Positions 62,460 through 64,000 of a stretch of 64,000 bases of DNA are shown here, piece by piece. Below the pieces are notes generated by a model. The model was not told the origin of the DNA. It was given only the letters and a program-made list of their open reading frames with translations, and did no database searches. Every line of letters begins with the position of its first letter. Within the stretch, counting starts at the first letter, position 1. This DNA is from Candidatus Raymondbacteria bacterium RIFOXYA2_FULL_49_16 (lineage in GTDB: Bacteria > Fibrobacterota > OXYB2-FULL-49-7 > XYB2-FULL-49-35), in contig MFYT01000071.1 of assembly GCA_001789205.1 (NCBI GenBank), positions 1 to 64,000 of the forward strand, given 5' to 3'. Both the position numbers and the translations under genes were made by a program.

Positions 62460-63866
62460 ATGACTCATGAAATGCTGAAATTGCTCATCTCTGAAGGTGA
62501 GGGGTTGCGAGTAGAATTTAAAGAGCGGTATTCCACAAAGATCGATAAGGATATTGTCGCCTTTGCTAATGCGCAAGGCGGGTACCTGCTGCTCGGTGTT
62601 GCAGATGACCGGCGCGTGTGCGGTGAGACATTAACGAACGCGATGAAGGCGGAGATTCTTTCGATTGCGCGCAACTGCGATCCCATGATAGACATTGAAC
62701 GCATTTCACAAGTCGGGAATGTTGTCGTCGTCGAGGTCGCTGAAGGCCATGCGCGTCCGTACGCCTGCTCATCCGGTCATTTTCGCAGAATTGATGGCGC
62801 AACGCAAAAAATGAACAGCGCGGAATTGAGGGCGATGTTCAAAGCTACAACAGTGATCTCATTTGAAGATATGGCCTGTAAGCGTTGTGCAACCCAGGAT
62901 ATTTCAAAACAGAAAATAGAGGCGTTTTTTAAACAGACGGGCATATCCCTTAAAAAGTATGATGTAAAAAATGTGATGCGGAGTTTAAATTTCGGTTCGA
63001 GTGTAGAAGTGTTTAATGCGGGGGTTTTGCTGTTTGCGAAAACCCCGACACGGATATTGCCGCAATGCCGCATTTCTTTGCTCGCCTTTAAAGGGACCCG
63101 CAAAGTTGATATTTATGATCGGGCTGATGTCGAGGATGATTTGCTCGCGCAGTATTCCGGGGCCATGGCGTTTCTTAAAAAGCACTTGAACATCAGGACG
63201 GAAATCAGTAATGCGATACGGAATGATAAATATGAGATTCCGATTGATGCATTGCGTGAAGCGATAATAAATGCCATTGTTCATCGTGACTACTCGGTGC
63301 GCGGTTCGAATGTCTCCGTTGAAGTCTTTGATGACAGGGTAGTGATTACAAATCCCGGCGAAGTAATGCCCGGTGTTGTCCTGGACGGATCCGCGCATAT
63401 ATCAGCGCGTAGAAATCCGGCGATTGCCGATGCGTTTGGCCGTATAGAACTTGTCGAAAGAGCGGGGACTGGATTAGAGCGAATGATTCGAATGGTCAAA
63501 GAAGACGGGCTTCCCCAGCCGGATATTTCAGGTGGAATATATTTTTCCATAACATTTTTCCGCGATCCAGAACGATCACTCAAGCATACCACAGGGGAAG
63601 TCACAGGGGAAGTCACAGGGGAAGTCACAGGGGAAGTCAAAAAGTTATTGTTGGCGTGCGGCAAGTCAACAACTCGTAAACAATTACAAGATAGGCTCCT
63701 TCTAAAGAGTGAGGAGAATTTCAGAAAATTGTATCTGGTTCCAGCTCTTGAATCAGGCTATATTGAGATGACTATCCCCGGCAAGCCCAATAGCCGTTTG
63801 CAGAAATACCGTCTGACTGATAAAGGGCGCAGGCACCTTCAAGCTGTAGAAAGAATTAATGCTTAA
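62460..63866 (+). CDS. AlbA/Schlafen-domain ATP-binding protein
   Basis: 468 residues. The N-terminal AlbA_2/Schlafen-like part has EGLRVEFKERYST, IVAFANAQGGYLLLGVADD and GHFRRIDGATQKM. The middle has a GHKL-type ATPase segment (IDALREAIINAIVHRDYS, then VFDDRVVITNPGEV). A perfect 12-bp repeat encodes TGEV four times, then a winged-helix end. Such proteins occur in accessory and defence-like regions; the target is unknown. It lies between two hexamer arrays. Confidence 0.8.
   Translation: MTHEMLKLLISEGEGLRVEFKERYSTKIDKDIVAFANAQGGYLLLGVADDRRVCGETLTNAMKAEILSIARNCDPMIDIERISQVGNVVVVEVAEGHARPYACSSGHFRRIDGATQKMNSAELRAMFKATTVISFEDMACKRCATQDISKQKIEAFFKQTGISLKKYDVKNVMRSLNFGSSVEVFNAGVLLFAKTPTRILPQCRISLLAFKGTRKVDIYDRADVEDDLLAQYSGAMAFLKKHLNIRTEISNAIRNDKYEIPIDALREAIINAIVHRDYSVRGSNVSVEVFDDRVVITNPGEVMPGVVLDGSAHISARRNPAIADAFGRIELVERAGTGLERMIRMVKEDGLPQPDISGGIYFSITFFRDPERSLKHTTGEVTGEVTGEVTGEVKKLLLACGKSTTRKQLQDRLLLKSEENFRKLYLVPALESGYIEMTIPGKPNSRLQKYRLTDKGRRHLQAVERINA
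63591..63638 (+). repeat. four perfect 12-bp coding repeats (TGEV)
   Basis: ACAGGGGAAGTC four times in tandem inside the AlbA/ATPase gene, at 63591, 63603, 63615 and 63627. Copy-number change would keep the frame, so it could vary linker length without disrupting the protein. Confidence 0.9.
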
Positions 63867-63884
63867 TCAGAGACTTGATATTTT

Positions 63885-64000
63885 AACCTCGGCCTTATCT
63901 TTGATTTTAGCCTCGGCCTCAACCTTGACCTCGACCTTGACCTTGACCTCGGCCTTCTTCCCCTCGGCCTCAACCTTAACCTCGACCTTAATCTTCCCAT
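63885..64000. repeat. pyrimidine-rich hexamer array, second copy, running off the window
   Basis: The same type of degenerate hexamers as at 62314 (CCTCGG, CCTTGA, CCTCGA, CCTTAA), again ending CTTCCCAT at the last base. The gap 63867-64000 holds no recognisable gene. Confidence 0.75.

Overview
The window is a stretch of chromosome from a Gram-negative, diderm bacterium that secretes many proteins. Secreted proteins with a C-terminal FlgD-like/type IX-type sorting domain (YPNPFNP, YPNPFNE), very large Ig-like surface proteins, cadherin-like sandwich repeats, a CsgG-type/DUF5683 protein and lipoproteins with relaxed lipoboxes point to the Fibrobacterota-Chlorobi-Bacteroidota (FCB) side of the tree. 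This placement is inferred from domain style; no rRNA or other phylogenetic marker was found. NfnAB, a class 1B (NAD-linked) dihydroorotate dehydrogenase and radical-SAM enzymes fit an anaerobic or facultative lifestyle. No tRNA, rRNA, CRISPR array or intact transposase was recognised.

Layout. (1) 1-6948: the 3' part of a giant repeat-rich secreted protein, then two small unknown exported proteins. (2) 7009-9305, minus: nfnB-nfnA. (3) 9452-15555, plus: a CsgG-like/DUF5683 protein and a 1694-residue multidomain lipoprotein. (4) 15561-19957, minus: glnS-gltX and a secreted propeller-like protein. (5) 20041-22301: a carbon-nitrogen hydrolase, a DUF4404 protein and a GDSL/SGNH hydrolase with a sorting domain. 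(6) 22401-31193, plus: a tightly packed housekeeping run of TPR lipoprotein, pyrK, pyrD, an RlpA-like lipoprotein, lepB, a pentapeptide-repeat protein, a long-form guaA and rlmN. (7) 31147-33589, minus: dinB and rimO.

(8) 33683-61148 is a surface-glycan island. It opens with a WlbA-WlbB-SDR-WlbC type set (diacetamido-uronic acid sugar nucleotides). It continues with an unusual coupled run of asparagine synthase, formyltransferase, deacetylase-like, amidohydrolase, methyltransferase, ATP-grasp and radical SAM/SPASM genes. Then come a minus-strand pair (radical SAM and TPR-glycosyltransferase), a Trm112-type methyltransferase, a MarR-type EPS regulator with its own palindromic operator, a carbamoyltransferase/SxtJ/DUF5989 triad, a DegT aminotransferase, PseB and PseC, a TIM-barrel protein, a cytidylyltransferase/aldo-keto-reductase fusion and GDP-fucose synthase. 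Three DegT-family aminotransferases and three extended SDRs imply several different amino- or deoxy-sugars. Flippase, polymerase, Gmd and PseI/PseG were not seen, so parts of these pathways must lie elsewhere.

(9) Small accessory modules are wedged into the island and follow it. Two four-helix-bundle (IVP/Avd-like) genes are each bracketed by short tandem repeats whose two sides are reverse complements. There is a nucleotidyltransferase pair, a decayed AAA ATPase, a MNT/HEPN pair and an AlbA/Schlafen-type ATP-binding protein, the last two associated with pyrimidine-rich hexamer arrays. The repeat-bracketed cassettes and the coupled 37.6-45.2 kb operon are the best candidates for something not yet described.
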